Notes: a model not told the origin generated them from the letters alone. 55,813 nucleotides of DNA from Candidatus Krumholzibacteriota bacterium (GCA_029262065.1 JAJDAC010000055.1:1-55813), one strand, 5' to 3'. Counted from the first letter of the stretch, positions 43,099-51,867 are shown. Made by a program: numbers and translations.

Positions 43099-44709
43099 AT
43101 GAGTTTGCTGGATCCGGAATCTGTCCTATCCAGAAAGCACACATTGCACACGGCATCGAGGTTCAGCCTCCAGTCGATCCAACAATTCGGCTTCCAGCGA
43201 GCAAAAACTGAACTGCTATCGGGCCTCACGGTCGCCATGGCCCTCGTTCCCGAGGCCATCGCCTTTGCGTTCGTAGCTGGCCTGACTCCGCTTTCGGGGC
43301 TCTACGCGGCGTTTATCGTGGGATTGGTAACGGCCATGTTTGGCGGTCGGCCGGGAATGATCTCGGGCGCCACCGGCGCTTTGGCGGTGGTCATGGTTTC
43401 ACTGGTCGCCAACCATGGACCCGAGTATCTGTTCGCCACCGTCGTATTGATGGGGCTGCTGCAGTTGCTGGCCGGTTTCCTTCACCTGGGAAAGTTCATC
43501 CGACTCGTCCCCTATCCCGTGATGCTGGGATTCGTGAATGGGTTGGCCATTGTCATTTTCTTGGCCCAGTTCGAGCAGTTTCGGGTGCCAGACGCGAGCG
43601 GGGGTCACGCTTGGCTCCAGGGTGAGCGGCTGGCGCTGATGCTCGGACTGGCCGCATTGACGATGGTCGTGACCTGGGGCACCGGGAAGCTGACGAAGGC
43701 GGTCCCCGCGCCGTTGGTCGGCATCCTGGTCACCACCGGCGTGGTTCTGGGCTTTCAACTTGATGTGCGCAATGTGGGCGACCTGGCCTCCATCGCCGGC
43801 GGCCTTCCGTCGTTTCATGTACCGCGGGTTCCGCTGTCGTTCGAAACACTTGTCATTATCTTTCCCCACGCCCTGATCCTGGCCTCGATCGGACTCATCG
43901 AGAGCCTGCTCACGATGAACCTCGTGGCGGAAATAACCGAGACCCGGGGCAAGGCCAGCAAGGAGTGTCTGGCTCAGGGCAGTGCCAACTTCATCACTGG
44001 GTTCTTCGGTGGTATGGGTGGCTGCGCCATGATCGGGCAGAGCATGATCAACGTGGAATCGGGCGGTCGAACCCGGTTGGCCGGCATCGCCGCGGCATTG
44101 TTCTTGTTGAGCTTCATCTTGTTCGCGTCAGGTCTGATTGAAATGATTCCGCTGGCCGCGCTGGTGGGTGTCATGTTCATGGTGGTCATTGGTACATTCG
44201 CGTGGAGCAGCCTGCGGATTATTCGCAAGATCCCCCGGTCCGACGCTTTCGTACTGGTGCTGGTATCGGGCGTCACGGTCGCCACCGACCTGGCCATCGC
44301 CGTGGTGATAGGGGTCGTGGTCTCGACCCTGGTGTTGGCCTGGAAGTCCAGCCAGACCATCCATGCCCGGGTGGAAATAACCGACGCCGGCGAGAAGATC
44401 TACCTGCTCGATGGCCCACTCTTTTTTGGTTCCGTCGAGAGCTTCGCGGCGCTCTTCGCGCCGCGAGAAGACCCCATGGAAGTCATTGTAGACTTCCTGG
44501 GCACCCGCATTCTGGATCATAGCGCACTGCAGGCGGTGGACAGCCTGGCCGAGAAATACAAACGCGCTGGGAAAAACCTGCACCTGCGTCATCTCAGCCC
44601 CGACTGCAAGGCACTGCTGGAGAAAGCGGGCGACCTGGTGGAAATCAACGTGATCGAAGATCCCCACTACGGCGTTGCCGTGGACTACGGCGCGAGGTTC
44701 GATACGTAG
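43099..44709 (+). CDS. SulP/SLC26-family anion transporter with STAS domain
   Basis: A 536-residue transporter. The membrane part has ELLSGLTVAMALVPEAIAFAFVAGLTPLSGLYAAFIVGLV (the SulP signature), GGRPGMISGATGALAVVM, and the later GGMGGCAMIGQSMINVESGGRTRLAGI. The C-terminal 120 residues form a cytoplasmic STAS domain (EKIYLLDGPLFFGSVESFAALF, VIVDFLGTRILDHSALQAVDSL). Members carry sulfate, bicarbonate or organic anions, often Na+-coupled. The start is uncertain: ATG at 43099 is used, no clear ribosome site is seen, and 43072 is also open. Confidence 0.92.
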   Translation: MSLLDPESVLSRKHTLHTASRFSLQSIQQFGFQRAKTELLSGLTVAMALVPEAIAFAFVAGLTPLSGLYAAFIVGLVTAMFGGRPGMISGATGALAVVMVSLVANHGPEYLFATVVLMGLLQLLAGFLHLGKFIRLVPYPVMLGFVNGLAIVIFLAQFEQFRVPDASGGHAWLQGERLALMLGLAALTMVVTWGTGKLTKAVPAPLVGILVTTGVVLGFQLDVRNVGDLASIAGGLPSFHVPRVPLSFETLVIIFPHALILASIGLIESLLTMNLVAEITETRGKASKECLAQGSANFITGFFGGMGGCAMIGQSMINVESGGRTRLAGIAAALFLLSFILFASGLIEMIPLAALVGVMFMVVIGTFAWSSLRIIRKIPRSDAFVLVLVSGVTVATDLAIAVVIGVVVSTLVLAWKSSQTIHARVEITDAGEKIYLLDGPLFFGSVESFAALFAPREDPMEVIVDFLGTRILDHSALQAVDSLAEKYKRAGKNLHLRHLSPDCKALLEKAGDLVEINVIEDPHYGVAVDYGARFDT

Positions 44710-44784
44710 AGGCACGCCAACTACGTTTGCGCTACAATCCTGGGCATCGTTGTCTCCTACAAGAATAGAGATCAAGGTGCCGCA

Positions 44785-46506
44785 ATGGGAAATACGTCTC
44801 CTCGCAGGGTCTCTATTCTGGGCCCTATTCTGGGTCCTCTTCTGGGACCTCTTCTGGGCCCGCTCCTGGTCCTGACCGGACCGGGATGTGGCACACAGGC
44901 AAATAGCCAGATGCCAACCATCACGAGTGAAATACTGCTCACCTCCGAGCGCGGGGACAAACTTGCCCCGATGGCCAACGTGTCGTTCAAGCGTGGCACG
45001 CCGGCGGGCAACGTCGTGTCTATCCATCCCGATCGTGTGAAGCAGACCATCGACGGAATCGGTACTTCGTTCACGGAATCCTCGGCGTTCGTGTTGGCGC
45101 ATCTGGATCCACCGAAGCGCCGGGAAGTGATGCAGCGGATCTACGGCGAGGAAGGCGCCAACTTCACGCTCACCCGGACCCACATTGGATCCTGCGATTT
45201 TTCGGTGGAGGGCAAGTACTCCTACGCTGACGAACCTGACGATGCGAAGCTCGATGCTTTCAGCATCGCGCCCGATGAAACGGGGTTCGACCCCGAGAAA
45301 TACCCCGGAATAAAGGACGCCAACTACGACCTGCTTCCCATGATCAAGGAAGCCATGGCGATCAAGAAGGCGCAGTCAGATCAGGAACTCCGGATCATTG
45401 CTTCGGCCTGGACAGCACCTTCGTGGATGAAGGACATCGAGACCTGGTTCATCAAGGGATCACCGGAGAACAACTGGCAAGGAAACGGCGGGTCTCTGAA
45501 ACCGGAGTATGTGGCCACCTACGCCGACTACCTCCTGAAGTACCTCGATGCCTACAAGAAGGCGGGCGTGGATATCTGGGGGCTGACGCCGGTGAACGAG
45601 CCCCACGGCAACGGCGGCAACTGGGAGAGCATGCATTTCACGCCCGAGTCCCAGAACGATTTCGTGAAGACGTACCTGGGACCCCGGCTTCAGGAGAGCC
45701 AGCACGCCGACGCCAAGTTGCTGGTCTACGATCAGAATCGCGATGACCTGGAGCACTGGACCGATGTGATCTTCGGCGATGAGCAAACAGCCAAGCACGT
45801 GTTTGGCGTGGCCGTGCATTGGTACGCCAGCACGTTCAAGGTCTACGAAGACTCTTTCGAAAGGGTGCACGCGAAGTTTCCGGACTTCGCGATCATCCAC
45901 ACCGAGGGCTGCATCGACGACCTGGGCAAGGACCCTCCCGGCGGCGTGCAGGACCCGGTGGGGTACAAGGAGTCGGGCTGGTTCAACAACGATGATTTCT
46001 GGTGGAACAAGAACGCGACGGACTGGGCCTACTCGGTAACGTGGGAGGGCGTGAAAGTCGACGATCATCCCATGTACACGCCGGTCCACCGTTATGCGCG
46101 CAACATCATCGTGAGCCTGGATCACTGGGTCAGCGGCTGGGTGGATTGGAATATCGTGCTGGATCAGGACGGCGGGCCCAACCATGTGGGGAATTTCTGC
46201 GGCGCCCCGATCATGATCGACACCGCGAATCAGGACGTATACTACACGCCCATCTACTACGTGCTTGCGCAGTTCAGTCGTACCATCCGCCCCGGGGATC
46301 GGGTCGTGCAGACCGACCGCGTTCTCGACGGCGCCGGCTCCGACGACTTGCACGCCTGTGCAACCGTCAACGGAGATGATCTCCTGAGTGTCCAGCTATT
46401 GAATACGACCAAGCAGCCTATTCAGTACAAGCTGCAGATCGCCGAGCAATACGCCGAAATCACCATTCCCGCCAACTCGGTACAGACGGTGCGGGTGCAA
46501 CTGTAG
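44785..46506 (+). CDS. GH30-family glycoside hydrolase with repetitive signal sequence
   Basis: A 573-residue enzyme. AAGGTG precedes the ATG. The N-terminus is peculiar: LGPI-LGPL-LGPL-LGPL (residues 12-27), from four 12-bp tandem repeats, forms the hydrophobic core of the export signal before GPGC at 32-35 (Cys35 possible lipid site, poor lipobox). Residues 85-490 are a GH30 (beta/alpha)8 barrel: IDGIGTSFTESSAFVLAHL, LTRTHIGSCDFS, ASAWTAPSWMK, acid/base Glu272 in PVNEPHG, and nucleophile Glu374 in IIHTEGC. The rest is a beta-sandwich (LSVQLLNTTKQP, TIPANSVQTVRVQL). GH30 members cut beta-1,6-glucan or related glycosides. The serine hydrolase 14 bp downstream is probably in the same transcript. 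Confidence 0.9.
   Translation: MGNTSPRRVSILGPILGPLLGPLLGPLLVLTGPGCGTQANSQMPTITSEILLTSERGDKLAPMANVSFKRGTPAGNVVSIHPDRVKQTIDGIGTSFTESSAFVLAHLDPPKRREVMQRIYGEEGANFTLTRTHIGSCDFSVEGKYSYADEPDDAKLDAFSIAPDETGFDPEKYPGIKDANYDLLPMIKEAMAIKKAQSDQELRIIASAWTAPSWMKDIETWFIKGSPENNWQGNGGSLKPEYVATYADYLLKYLDAYKKAGVDIWGLTPVNEPHGNGGNWESMHFTPESQNDFVKTYLGPRLQESQHADAKLLVYDQNRDDLEHWTDVIFGDEQTAKHVFGVAVHWYASTFKVYEDSFERVHAKFPDFAIIHTEGCIDDLGKDPPGGVQDPVGYKESGWFNNDDFWWNKNATDWAYSVTWEGVKVDDHPMYTPVHRYARNIIVSLDHWVSGWVDWNIVLDQDGGPNHVGNFCGAPIMIDTANQDVYYTPIYYVLAQFSRTIRPGDRVVQTDRVLDGAGSDDLHACATVNGDDLLSVQLLNTTKQPIQYKLQIAEQYAEITIPANSVQTVRVQL
44818..44865 (+). repeat. Four tandem 12-bp repeats inside the GH30 signal sequence
   Basis: Units of CTGGG(C/T/A)CCT(A/C)TT type, CTGGGCCCTATT, CTGGGTCCTCTT, CTGGGACCTCTT and CTGGGCCCGCTC, each encode LGP(I/L). 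Unit number can change by slippage without breaking the frame and would lengthen or shorten the hydrophobic core of the export signal. Confidence 0.75.
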
Positions 46507-46520
46507 CTGGAGGCTGTCCC

Positions 46521-47690
46521 GTGCTTTCGAAGATGATGGCATGGATGGCCGCCCTTCTGGTTGCCTCGAGCTACTGTGGCGTGGCCGAGGCGAGCGCGTC
46601 GGACGATCCGCCGCGGGACTCCCGCTCAACGTTCCCGCCTGAATCAGCAATTGAGCTGCAGGCTGCTTTGGATGAGTGGGCGAAAGCGCCCCACCACCGT
46701 GGCGTTTCCGCGACGGTAGTCCTGGCCGACGGCGCTGAATGGGTGAGTACGGCGGGCATCGCCGGCATCGAGCAGCCGCTTCGACCCGAGCACCTCGTAT
46801 GCATCGCGAGCATCACCAAGACCATGACGGGTTCGGTGATCATGGACCTGGCCAAAGACGGTGTCCTGGAACTCGATGATCCCATTTCGCGCTGGCTGGA
46901 CCAGCGCGACAACATCGACCCGGAAATCACCATCCGTGAGCTTCTGAATCACACGAACGGGCTGGCGAACTACACGAGAAACCCCGCATTGAATGACCAG
47001 ATCAATGTCGACACCTCTCACGTGTTCACGTCCGACGAACTCATTGCGTACGTGGGACCAAAGTCGTTCGAACGTGGTGTGCGAACCCAGTACACGAACA
47101 CCTCGTTCGTTCTGCTGGGCATGATTGCATCGGTAGTCACGGACCAGTCCATTACCGAGTTGTACCACGAGCGTCTGTGGCAGCCCCAAGGTCTGGATGA
47201 GATTTTCCTTCCGGGGCTGGAGGAACCGACCGGACCGGTAGCAAGGGCATGGGCCGGCAAGCGATCGGAACAAGAAGAGATCGACCCACTTGAACTGACG
47301 TCGTTGATTACCATTGGCAACTCGGCCTTTGGCCTGTTCTCGAACGCGCGCACGGTGGCACGTTGGGGCCGGGCGTTGTTCGCGGGCAACGTGCTGGGGA
47401 CCGAGATGCGCTCAGAGATGTTGGATTTCGTTCCGGCGGCGGGAAACATCCCAGGAGAGTCGGGCGCCGGACTTGGGATTCGACGCTATTCATATCTGGA
47501 TCGCGAGCAATGGGGACACAGCGGCGGATCGCCCCTGGGTAGCAGTCTCATGCTGTACGACCCAACTACCGGGGTCACCGTGGCCGTGCTCATGAACCAG
47601 GGACGGGGCGCGGATCACTTTGCGTTGGCGCCCCAACTCCTGTCGGTTGTTACCGACAAGACACCGGGCGGGCACAGCACGGATCGTTAG
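46521..47690 (+). CDS. Exported serine hydrolase (class C beta-lactamase family)
   Basis: A 389-residue protein with GTG start (GGAGG upstream) and signal peptide (MMAWMAALLVASSYCGVAEASA). It has all three motifs of the beta-lactamase/transpeptidase fold: SITK at 97-100, QYTNTSF as YxN and HSGGSPLG as the third. The usual length and lack of extra domains suggest a simple EstB/AmpC-like periplasmic hydrolase (esterase or D-aminopeptidase). It follows the GH30 gene by 14 bp. Confidence 0.9.
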   Translation: MLSKMMAWMAALLVASSYCGVAEASASDDPPRDSRSTFPPESAIELQAALDEWAKAPHHRGVSATVVLADGAEWVSTAGIAGIEQPLRPEHLVCIASITKTMTGSVIMDLAKDGVLELDDPISRWLDQRDNIDPEITIRELLNHTNGLANYTRNPALNDQINVDTSHVFTSDELIAYVGPKSFERGVRTQYTNTSFVLLGMIASVVTDQSITELYHERLWQPQGLDEIFLPGLEEPTGPVARAWAGKRSEQEEIDPLELTSLITIGNSAFGLFSNARTVARWGRALFAGNVLGTEMRSEMLDFVPAAGNIPGESGAGLGIRRYSYLDREQWGHSGGSPLGSSLMLYDPTTGVTVAVLMNQGRGADHFALAPQLLSVVTDKTPGGHSTDR

Positions 47691-47806
47691 TTCGGAAACA
47701 CAGGGTTGTGATAGGATGACCCAGGTTGGTGTAGCCCTCCAGGGGCTGCGCCAATTTTGTTTTCCACAACAATCGGGTCTGCTACTCGCAAAGGATACCC
47801 CAGTCT

Positions 47807-50161
47807 ATGTCACACCGAGTCCGCCGATGCTTCGCCACTCTTGCCCTTGTTTTCGCCACACACATTCTCACAGTTGAAGCTGGTGCCGTCGAGCACCGCC
47901 AGCAATTCGGACAGACCCAAGCCAGCGGTGGCGCAACCCTAAGCACGCTTCCTGGTGGTGGACTGACGGTTTCGAACATCGGCAGCAGCGGACTGGACGG
48001 CGTGGTCATCGACGTCGGACGGATACGTGGTTCGATAGGCCCAGTTCGTTGGATGGCGCCCGAGAGCATCCGCGACCGGCGGTACTCGGTCACCATTGGC
48101 GGCGAATCCGAATCCGGATTCGGTCACGATCTTGGTGCAAGCAGCATCGGTAGCCCATCGGGTGGCGATGACATGGACTTCAATGCCCTGGCCACGGGCG
48201 TAACGCAGTTCAGTTTGACGATAAGCGACGGCGGCAATCCTATCTATGTCGCGCAGCAATCGGCCGGTGCGAATCCGCTGTACCACAGCAGCGGGCCACC
48301 CACTGGCTGCGGTGCTTACCTGGGCGGCATTGACGAACTGCAGGACGCGACACTGGATCTGGATTTCACATACGCGACGAGCACGCTATTCGACATTCCG
48401 GGTCTACCCACCGGCGTAGTCGGAGATCAAGTGACGCTACGGGTGAATTTTGAAAGCGACGCCATGGTTGCTCTCAACACCATGGAGATACTCGTCACCG
48501 AGCCACAGGGTGTTGGCGAACTCACCATTCTGGATCTTCCGTCGGACATCTTTGGTCACGTTAGCGGTAGACTGGGCCAGGCAGAGGTCGTGGGCATTGG
48601 TAGCAGCGGCCTGGATGGAGTGGACCAACTACGGGGCAGCAACCTCGGAAGCAGCGGACTCGACGGCGTGAGTGTCGAGATCGATCCCGGCGACACGTCA
48701 TTGAGGTTCGTGTTGGGTTCTATGCCGCCGATGGTCACGGGCAACAAACTGTTCGTCGGGGGTCTGAGCTGGGATACCGATGACGGCAGCGGCACCAGGC
48801 TGCCGCAGGTCGACTGCATCTATGACGGTACGACGTTCGACGTATCGACCGACCTCTCGGTTTCAGGGCCCCCAACCAGCGTCGAGCTTCTGTTGGACGA
48901 TGCCGTCGTTGCAACCTTGGCTCCCGCAGGTACGGTTCAATTGGACACGAACGTGCAGCCTCCGTACCAAATGGGCGTGCAGCTCCTTGGTACCGACACC
49001 GCGGTCGAAATGACCTGGACCACACCCGTGCAATACCAAGATGCGGTGGGAACAATCAACTGCGATCAGTTGCGTATGACCTACTCGCCCGAGCAGGGCA
49101 AGCCGTTCTATGCCCTCAACGAGGTCTCTCTGCGCGGCGCTGATCTTCCGGGCAACGAGCTTCTGGTCGACGGGTTCAGCAACATCGTCGCCCCTACCCC
49201 CAACGATGCTTGGCTCGCGGCAACGTCGCAGGGTATTGCCAATAGCTACATCGACAAGAACGGCACGCTCATCGTGGACAACATCGGCAGTAGCGGATTG
49301 GACGGGGTCAGCTTCTCTTTGCCCCCCAACCCCGATGTGCAGATGGAATGGGCGAGCCGAAGTCGAAAAGGGCGGCATTTCCGCGGTCACGTCACCGTAC
49401 TGAAGGCGTTCGGAACCGCACCCGGCGGCGGCGGGGAAATCGGTAGTATGCGTTTCGCGGGCGGCGATGCACAAACGGACATCTCCGCCGATCTAAGTCC
49501 GGTGGCGCCTGGCGATCTTCTCTACAACTTCTACGATGCTGGCGTTCTCGTTGGCTCGCTGACCGCCGAGAACGCGTCCAACGCATTCACAAGCGATGCC
49601 CTGCCGGTGGCGTTTGAGGTTTCTCTGAGCAATGCCGATGGCAAGCCTCGTTTGTTCTTTGGTTTTCCGCCAGACACGAACGTCGACATTCCCGGGAGCT
49701 CGAAGGCGAGACCACTTACGAAGGCCGACCTGGTGGAAGTGCTGTCGGTTGGCGCCATAGTAACGCCCTTCACCGATGTCACAGACCTGCAGTTTCGCAG
49801 CCAGCAGGGAAACCGTGAGCTGAAGGTTCTGTACGCCGGGGCCACCGTGGCCACGGCCGCGCCGAATCCCACGCCAACCGCCGCTACATTCCAGCTGCAC
49901 CCGGGATTTCCGAATCCTTTCAACCCAACGGCTCGCATTGCGTTCGAAATCTTCCGGTCGCAGCATGTCTCGTTGAGCGTCTACGACATACAGGGACGGT
50001 TCGTTCGCGAGCTGTTCTCGGGAACCAGACCGGCCGGACGCTTCGAATCAACCTGGAGCGGGATGGACTTCGCGGGCCAGAGCGTTGCGTCTGGGGTCTA
50101 CGTCTTTCGGCTGACCGGCGACGGAGTGAGTCAGTCCCGGAAGATGACCCTGGTCAAATAG
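47807..50161 (+). CDS. Exported modular protein with SNIGSSGLDGV repeats and FlgD-like C-terminal domain
   Basis: A 784-residue exported protein with signal peptide (about 1-25) and AAAGGAT before the ATG. It carries four copies of the motif seen in the protein at 464-3550: LTVSNIGSSGLDGV (53-66), VGIGSSGLDGV (262-272), SNLGSSGLDGV (278-288) and LIVDNIGSSGLDGV (488-501). Around them are predicted beta-strands and segments such as SDIFGHVSG, VDCIYDGTTFDVSTDLS and LYNFYDAGVLVGSL, the last resembling the NGQLV strand of the other protein. The C-terminal 95 residues are the FlgD-like export domain (FPNPFNPTARIAF, ASGVYVFRL, RKMTLVK). Apart from motif and tail, the two proteins are only loosely alike. 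Function unknown; a surface structure is inference. Confidence 0.83.
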   Translation: MSHRVRRCFATLALVFATHILTVEAGAVEHRQQFGQTQASGGATLSTLPGGGLTVSNIGSSGLDGVVIDVGRIRGSIGPVRWMAPESIRDRRYSVTIGGESESGFGHDLGASSIGSPSGGDDMDFNALATGVTQFSLTISDGGNPIYVAQQSAGANPLYHSSGPPTGCGAYLGGIDELQDATLDLDFTYATSTLFDIPGLPTGVVGDQVTLRVNFESDAMVALNTMEILVTEPQGVGELTILDLPSDIFGHVSGRLGQAEVVGIGSSGLDGVDQLRGSNLGSSGLDGVSVEIDPGDTSLRFVLGSMPPMVTGNKLFVGGLSWDTDDGSGTRLPQVDCIYDGTTFDVSTDLSVSGPPTSVELLLDDAVVATLAPAGTVQLDTNVQPPYQMGVQLLGTDTAVEMTWTTPVQYQDAVGTINCDQLRMTYSPEQGKPFYALNEVSLRGADLPGNELLVDGFSNIVAPTPNDAWLAATSQGIANSYIDKNGTLIVDNIGSSGLDGVSFSLPPNPDVQMEWASRSRKGRHFRGHVTVLKAFGTAPGGGGEIGSMRFAGGDAQTDISADLSPVAPGDLLYNFYDAGVLVGSLTAENASNAFTSDALPVAFEVSLSNADGKPRLFFGFPPDTNVDIPGSSKARPLTKADLVEVLSVGAIVTPFTDVTDLQFRSQQGNRELKVLYAGATVATAAPNPTPTAATFQLHPGFPNPFNPTARIAFEIFRSQHVSLSVYDIQGRFVRELFSGTRPAGRFESTWSGMDFAGQSVASGVYVFRLTGDGVSQSRKMTLVK

Positions 50162-50228
50162 GGCATTGGCGCGGGCGCGGCGCCTGCGGGGAAAGGCCGA
50201 GGGGTTGAATAATGCCATCATGATGCTG

Positions 50229-50258
50229 TTGACTTCGACGGACATCTAATTAGATACT
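50229..50258 (+). promoter_or_regulatory. Candidate promoter of the ArsR-DUF2087 gene
   Basis: TTGACT (50229-50234) and GATACT (50253-50258), 18 bp apart, resemble a sigma-70 promoter. The -10 lies within the 16-bp repeat and the left arm of the inverted repeat at 50234-50297, so a bound regulator would block it. Confidence 0.4.
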
Positions 50259-50297
50259 AAGTGAATTAGATACTAGTTGAATTAGATGTCCGTCGAA
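50234..50297. repeat. 18-bp perfect inverted repeat over 16-bp direct repeats (operator candidate)
   Basis: TTCGACGGACATCTAATT (50234-50251) is repeated as its exact complement at 50280-50297, 28 bp apart. Between and into the arms run direct repeats of AATTAGATACTA at 50248 and 50264 (16-bp period) with a third partial copy, AATTAGAT, at 50280. The block ends 10 bp before the GTG of the ArsR-DUF2087 gene and can fold as a long hairpin or bind the regulator in several registers. Confidence 0.75.
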
Positions 50298-50307
50298 AGG
50301 ATCAGTC

Positions 50308-50925
50308 GTGGCCGGATTGGGTTCAGGACCGGAATCGAAGTCAGAAACAGGGTCAGAATCTGGGTCAAAGTCAGGGTCGGAGTTTCAGCTCCTTCTGTCG
50401 TTCTTCAAGGTCTTGGGGAACGAGAGTCGATTGAAGATCGTGGGGGTCCTGGCGCAGGGCGAAACCAGTGTTTCTGACCTGGCAACGCTGGTTGGGCTCA
50501 AGGAACCCACTGTTTCGCATCATCTTACAAAGCTGGCCCAGGTAGGCCTGGTGGGCAAGCGAGTGGATGGCAACACCCACTTATATAGCCTGGAGAGCCA
50601 GCGCCTCGAAGATCTCTCCAAGAGAATCTACACCGCCGAAGGCATCGAGGCGATCGCGTCGCCGGTGGACGAGTCCACCTACGAGCGCAAGGTGCTGCAG
50701 GCATTTACCGAGGGCCCGAAGCTGCTGCAGATTCCCGCGAGCCGCAAGAAGCGGCGGGTGGTTCTGGAGTGGCTGCTGGCAGACTTCGCGCGCGACCGTG
50801 AGTACCCCGAAAAGGAAGTGAACGAGCTGCTGCTGAAGCATCATTGGGATTCCGCGACCCTCCGCCGCGAGTTCATCATGAACAAGCTGATGGCTCGGGA
50901 TCACGGCGTGTACTGGAGGCTGTGA
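50308..50925 (+). CDS. ArsR-type regulator with DUF2087 domain
   Basis: A 205-residue protein with GTG start (AAAGGATC upstream). A low-complexity leader (ESKSETGSESGSKSGSEF, from imperfect GGGTCA-type DNA repeats) precedes an ArsR winged-helix domain (LLLSFFKVLGNESRLKIVGVLA, SVSDLATLVGLKEPTVSHHLTKLAQVGLV). Residues about 118-205 are a DUF2087 domain (YERKVLQAFTEGPKLLQIPASRKKRRVVLEWLLADF, EYPEKEVNELL, DSATLRREFIMNKLMARDHGVYWR). DUF2087 regulators are transcription factors of unknown signal. It precedes and is probably co-transcribed with the VOC gene, and may act on the repeats at 50234-50297. Confidence 0.9.
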   Translation: MAGLGSGPESKSETGSESGSKSGSEFQLLLSFFKVLGNESRLKIVGVLAQGETSVSDLATLVGLKEPTVSHHLTKLAQVGLVGKRVDGNTHLYSLESQRLEDLSKRIYTAEGIEAIASPVDESTYERKVLQAFTEGPKLLQIPASRKKRRVVLEWLLADFARDREYPEKEVNELLLKHHWDSATLRREFIMNKLMARDHGVYWRL

Positions 50926-50930
50926 ACGCC

Positions 50931-51368
50931 ATGGAACCAATCATCGACCACATCCAGATCACAGTCAAAGACATGGCCGTCGCCGTGCCTTTCTACGACA
51001 AGCTGATGCCACTGCTGGGATTCGATCTTCAAAACAAGTCCAGCGGGGCCCTGGAAGAGTACGATTTCAGCGTGGTTGAATACTCGCATCCACGTTTGAC
51101 GTTCGGCATCAACTCGCCGCGGAAAGGCTTGGTCAGCGAGGCTATTCACCGCCGGAAGCCCGGCTCACTCCACCACCTTGCATTCGCGGCGGAATCCCGC
51201 GCCGAGGTCGACCGGCTGCATCTGGAGTTGAAGAAAATCGGAGCCAACATCGTGGGCGGCCCGAAACTCTATCCAGAACATGGCTCGAACTACTACGCCG
51301 TGTTCTTCAAGGACCTGGAAGGGATCAAGTACGAGATTGTACGCGAGGGAAAAGATACCCCCACGTAG
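50931..51368 (+). CDS. VOC/glyoxalase-family protein
   Basis: A 145-residue vicinal-oxygen-chelate protein: IIDHIQITVKDMAVAVPFYDKLMPLLGF, PGSLHHLAFAAESRAEVDRLHLEL and YYAVFFKDLEGIKYEIV. Two paired betaalpha-beta-beta-beta units with metal-type positions His9, His98 and Glu136-like residues are visible. Members isomerise, dioxygenate or bind (as in bleomycin-type resistance) small molecules. Start at the ATG at 50931, five bases after the ArsR-DUF2087 stop, with GGAGG 11 bases upstream. Probably the target of that regulator. Confidence 0.87.
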   Translation: MEPIIDHIQITVKDMAVAVPFYDKLMPLLGFDLQNKSSGALEEYDFSVVEYSHPRLTFGINSPRKGLVSEAIHRRKPGSLHHLAFAAESRAEVDRLHLELKKIGANIVGGPKLYPEHGSNYYAVFFKDLEGIKYEIVREGKDTPT

Positions 51369-51394
51369 CTCGAACGAGACCCTCCAACTTCAGC

Positions 51395-51736
51395 CTAGCC
51401 GAATACTTCCGCGATGCGCAGTTCGGGCATGCCGAGCATGTCGCGGTACTTCGTGCCCCACTCGATCGCCTCTTGCTTCGTATCCACGCGGATGACGGTG
51501 TACCCGGGTATGAGTTCCTTGCCCTCGATGAAAGGGCCGTCGGTGACCGACACTTCATCCCCGTTTTTGCGGATGTGGGTGGTGTTCTGACTCAGCCGAC
51601 CGGTGGATACGATTACGCCCGACTTGATGGCGTCTTCGTGAAACTTACCGATCTCGGCCATCTGTTCTGGCGTGGGCGGGGCTGATTGTTGGGGTGGTTT
51701 TCCCGCTTCCATGACGAAATACACGAAGAACTGCAT
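51395..51736 (-). CDS. YCII/DGPF-domain protein, partner of the ECF42-like sigma factor
   Basis: A 113-residue YCII-related protein: MQFFVYFVMEAGKPP at the front and TDGPFIEGKELIPGYTVIRVDTKQEAIEW with the DGPF box. Such proteins are typical genomic partners of ECF42 sigma factors, and one is encoded 131 bp upstream in the same direction. Its function is not known; the YCII fold is ferredoxin-like. I start at the ATG at 51736 (AGGA eight bases upstream); an open frame further upstream would add a (PK)9 tract from the hexamer repeat and is not family-like. Confidence 0.85.
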   Translation of the reverse strand: MQFFVYFVMEAGKPPQQSAPPTPEQMAEIGKFHEDAIKSGVIVSTGRLSQNTTHIRKNGDEVSVTDGPFIEGKELIPGYTVIRVDTKQEAIEWGTKYRDMLGMPELRIAEVFG

Positions 51737-51750
51737 GATGATGATTCCTG

Positions 51751-51798
51751 GTTTGGGTTTGGGTTTGGGTTTGGGTTTGGGTTTGGGCTTGGGTTTGG
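51751..51798. repeat. GTTTGG hexamer tract upstream of the DGPF gene
   Basis: Eight units of GTTTGG (one is GCTTGG) run from 51751 to 51798, so the transcribed strand of the DGPF gene carries CCAAAC repeats ending 15 bp before its ATG. It lies in the 5-prime region of the message. Copy number may vary by slippage. It is not a CRISPR or telomere. Confidence 0.85.
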
Positions 51799-51867
51799 GG
51801 TCTGGAGGTCTGACTTGTTTGTAGGGTAATCGAATGGCGAGGGGCGGAAGGGACACCGGAGTGGAAA

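Noticed and set aside
44128-45183. A 351-codon minus-strand frame across the SulP/GH30 junction
   Set aside because: The SulP and GH30 frames have strong motifs on the plus strand. This frame has repetitive QKRAQNRAQ caused by the GH30 repeats.
51750-51800. Telomere-like or CRISPR-like repeat
   Set aside because: The tract is a plain hexamer microsatellite with no spacers and no cas genes nearby.
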